This document shows, piece after piece, positions 63,213-64,000 of a DNA stretch of 64,000 nt. The DNA is from an uncultured Flavobacteriaceae bacterium (GTDB lineage: Bacteria; Bacteroidota; Bacteroidia; Flavobacteriales; Flavobacteriaceae). Location of the stretch: contig CALDYU010000010.1 of the NCBI GenBank assembly GCA_937944485.1, positions 1 through 64,000 of the forward strand, given 5' to 3'. The notes beneath the pieces are model-generated. The model saw only the letters and a program-made list of their open reading frames with translations. It did no database searches and had not been told where the DNA came from. Position 1 is the first letter of the stretch. Each line of letters opens with the position of its first letter. The translations under genes and the position numbers were made by a program.

Positions 63213-64000
63213 TTATAACCTTTCTTTTAACCAATTAATTTCACGAATTATTGAACTAGAAAGGTCTTTTTTTAGTTCGATGGGCAACACTTCCCATGTA
63301 TACGTTTCAATTTCTAAGTGTTCTGAAACAACATATTCTTTCAACAGTGCTATCACTTTCAAAATATGATCTTGGGTAGAATGGAGTTTCCCAAATTTCT
63401 CTAAAAATATAGGAACATGAAAATGGGCCCTTAATTCTGAGAAGTCATTCTTATTAGCCAAAACTATGGGTAAATCATTATACGTTTTTACCTTATAATC
63501 AACAAGTTCAGTAACCTGATGCAGATAGGTAGGTTCGTCAAATTGAGCCAGAGTATTCCAAATTTCATCTTTATTATTTGCATCAAATAAAATTTTCAGA
63601 GCCGCACTTACCTGAATCTTTCCAATTTGAATACCAGCATTTTTAAATTTTTGAAATGTCAAAGAAGGCTCTTCATAAGCTAAAGAAAAATGACAAATAT
63701 CATAACATACCGCGATGTGTCTTTTTATTAGTTTTTCAGTTATGGTGGCCGTTAGCCCCAACTTCAATTGTAATAGTTCATTAGCAATTGGTACTAGATA
63801 ATCTTCAAAAAAAGAAATAAGTTCTTCGCTGTTTTCAATAAGTCCGTCAGGCTCTGGCTCTATATCAAGATGCAAATATTGCCCCGTCTTTTGTTCTATT
63901 TGATGCAATTGCAAGGCTATTTCGGCCATCTGTTTAGCTGCCGAGATAAAAGCTTCCTTTTTTTGACTATCACTTGTGTACCCTGGTTTATAACCAATTG
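63213..64000 (-). CDS. EboE-like TIM-barrel protein (partial, runs off the right edge)
   Basis: The frame is open to the window end, and codons before the internal ATG at 63929 still read as protein (GYKPGYTSDSQKKEAF), so the true start lies beyond 64000. The visible 260 or so residues show a sugar-phosphate-isomerase/xylose-isomerase-like barrel: LHLDIEPEPDGLIENS, HIAVCYDICHFSLAYEEP, ELRAHFHVPIF and the end IETYTWEVLPIELKK. These fit EboE, called a metabolite traffic protein. It is followed by the EboF-like gene, matching the order of ebo clusters. Confidence 0.8.
   Translation of the reverse strand, partial: IGYKPGYTSDSQKKEAFISAAKQMAEIALQLHQIEQKTGQYLHLDIEPEPDGLIENSEELISFFEDYLVPIANELLQLKLGLTATITEKLIKRHIAVCYDICHFSLAYEEPSLTFQKFKNAGIQIGKIQVSAALKILFDANNKDEIWNTLAQFDEPTYLHQVTELVDYKVKTYNDLPIVLANKNDFSELRAHFHVPIFLEKFGKLHSTQDHILKVIALLKEYVVSEHLEIETYTWEVLPIELKKDLSSSIIREINWLKERL

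Overview
The window is chromosomal DNA from a low-GC member of the Bacteroidota, almost certainly a Flavobacteriaceae species. This rests on the SusC/SusD pair, FecR/ECF signalling, two large proteins with type IX secretion (T9SS) C-terminal sorting domains, promoters of the TTTG / TAnnTTTG type and a fused ThrA. The genus cannot be fixed from sequence alone.

Layout. 1-7.8 kb: tRNA-Pro and tRNA-Ser, a PgpH-type HD phosphohydrolase, a thiolase, a TPR protein and gyrA. 8-12.8 kb: a ClpC-type ATPase, a small unknown protein and nnr. 12.9-18.3 kb: the threonine operon thrA-thrB-thrC, with a candidate leader peptide in front and a small four-helix-bundle gene flanked by inverted repeats between thrB and thrC. 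18.3-24.06 kb: a secreted Xaa-Pro aminopeptidase, then gcvT, glutaminase, an SDR-type reductase, pterin carbinolamine dehydratase and yebC.

24.02-39.33 kb is an apparent genomic island. The last 42 bp of yebC (including its stop codon) recur, with one mismatch, 15.3 kb downstream. Between the copies lie a DsbD-type reductase, a decayed TlpA pseudogene, SusD, SusC (with an STN signalling domain), FecR, a divergent ECF sigma factor, a truncated second FecR, a TlpA lipoprotein, a thioredoxin-like protein and a stand-alone DsbD N-terminal domain. The two arms mirror each other around the sigma factor (FecR, [SusCD], TlpA, DsbD), one arm having lost its receptor. No integrase is recognisable. Several long gaps hold decayed coding sequence.

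39.4-48.3 kb: two giant T9SS-sorted proteins (malectin-like, kelch and BspA-type repeats in one; lamin-tail, HYR and SprB-like repeats in the other). 48.4-52.7 kb: a small secreted protein and a minus-strand cluster kdsB - HAD phosphatase - KdnB-like dehydrogenase - acyltransferase, preceded by a DUF4126 protein, pointing to Kdo/8-amino-Kdo and lipid A work. 52.7-59 kb: a RecD-like helicase, then a plus-strand run with an unknown membrane protein, a DUF3822 protein, rsmD, an amidohydrolase and a pseudouridine synthase. 59-64 kb: RNase P RNA, dnaX, a TMEM220-like protein, and the end of an ebo-type cluster (EboF-like phosphodiesterase, EboE-like TIM barrel) that runs off the right edge.

The strongest candidates for something new are the island at the yebC 3' end with its mirrored redox/SusCD layout, and the inverted-repeat-bounded four-helix-bundle element inside the thr operon.
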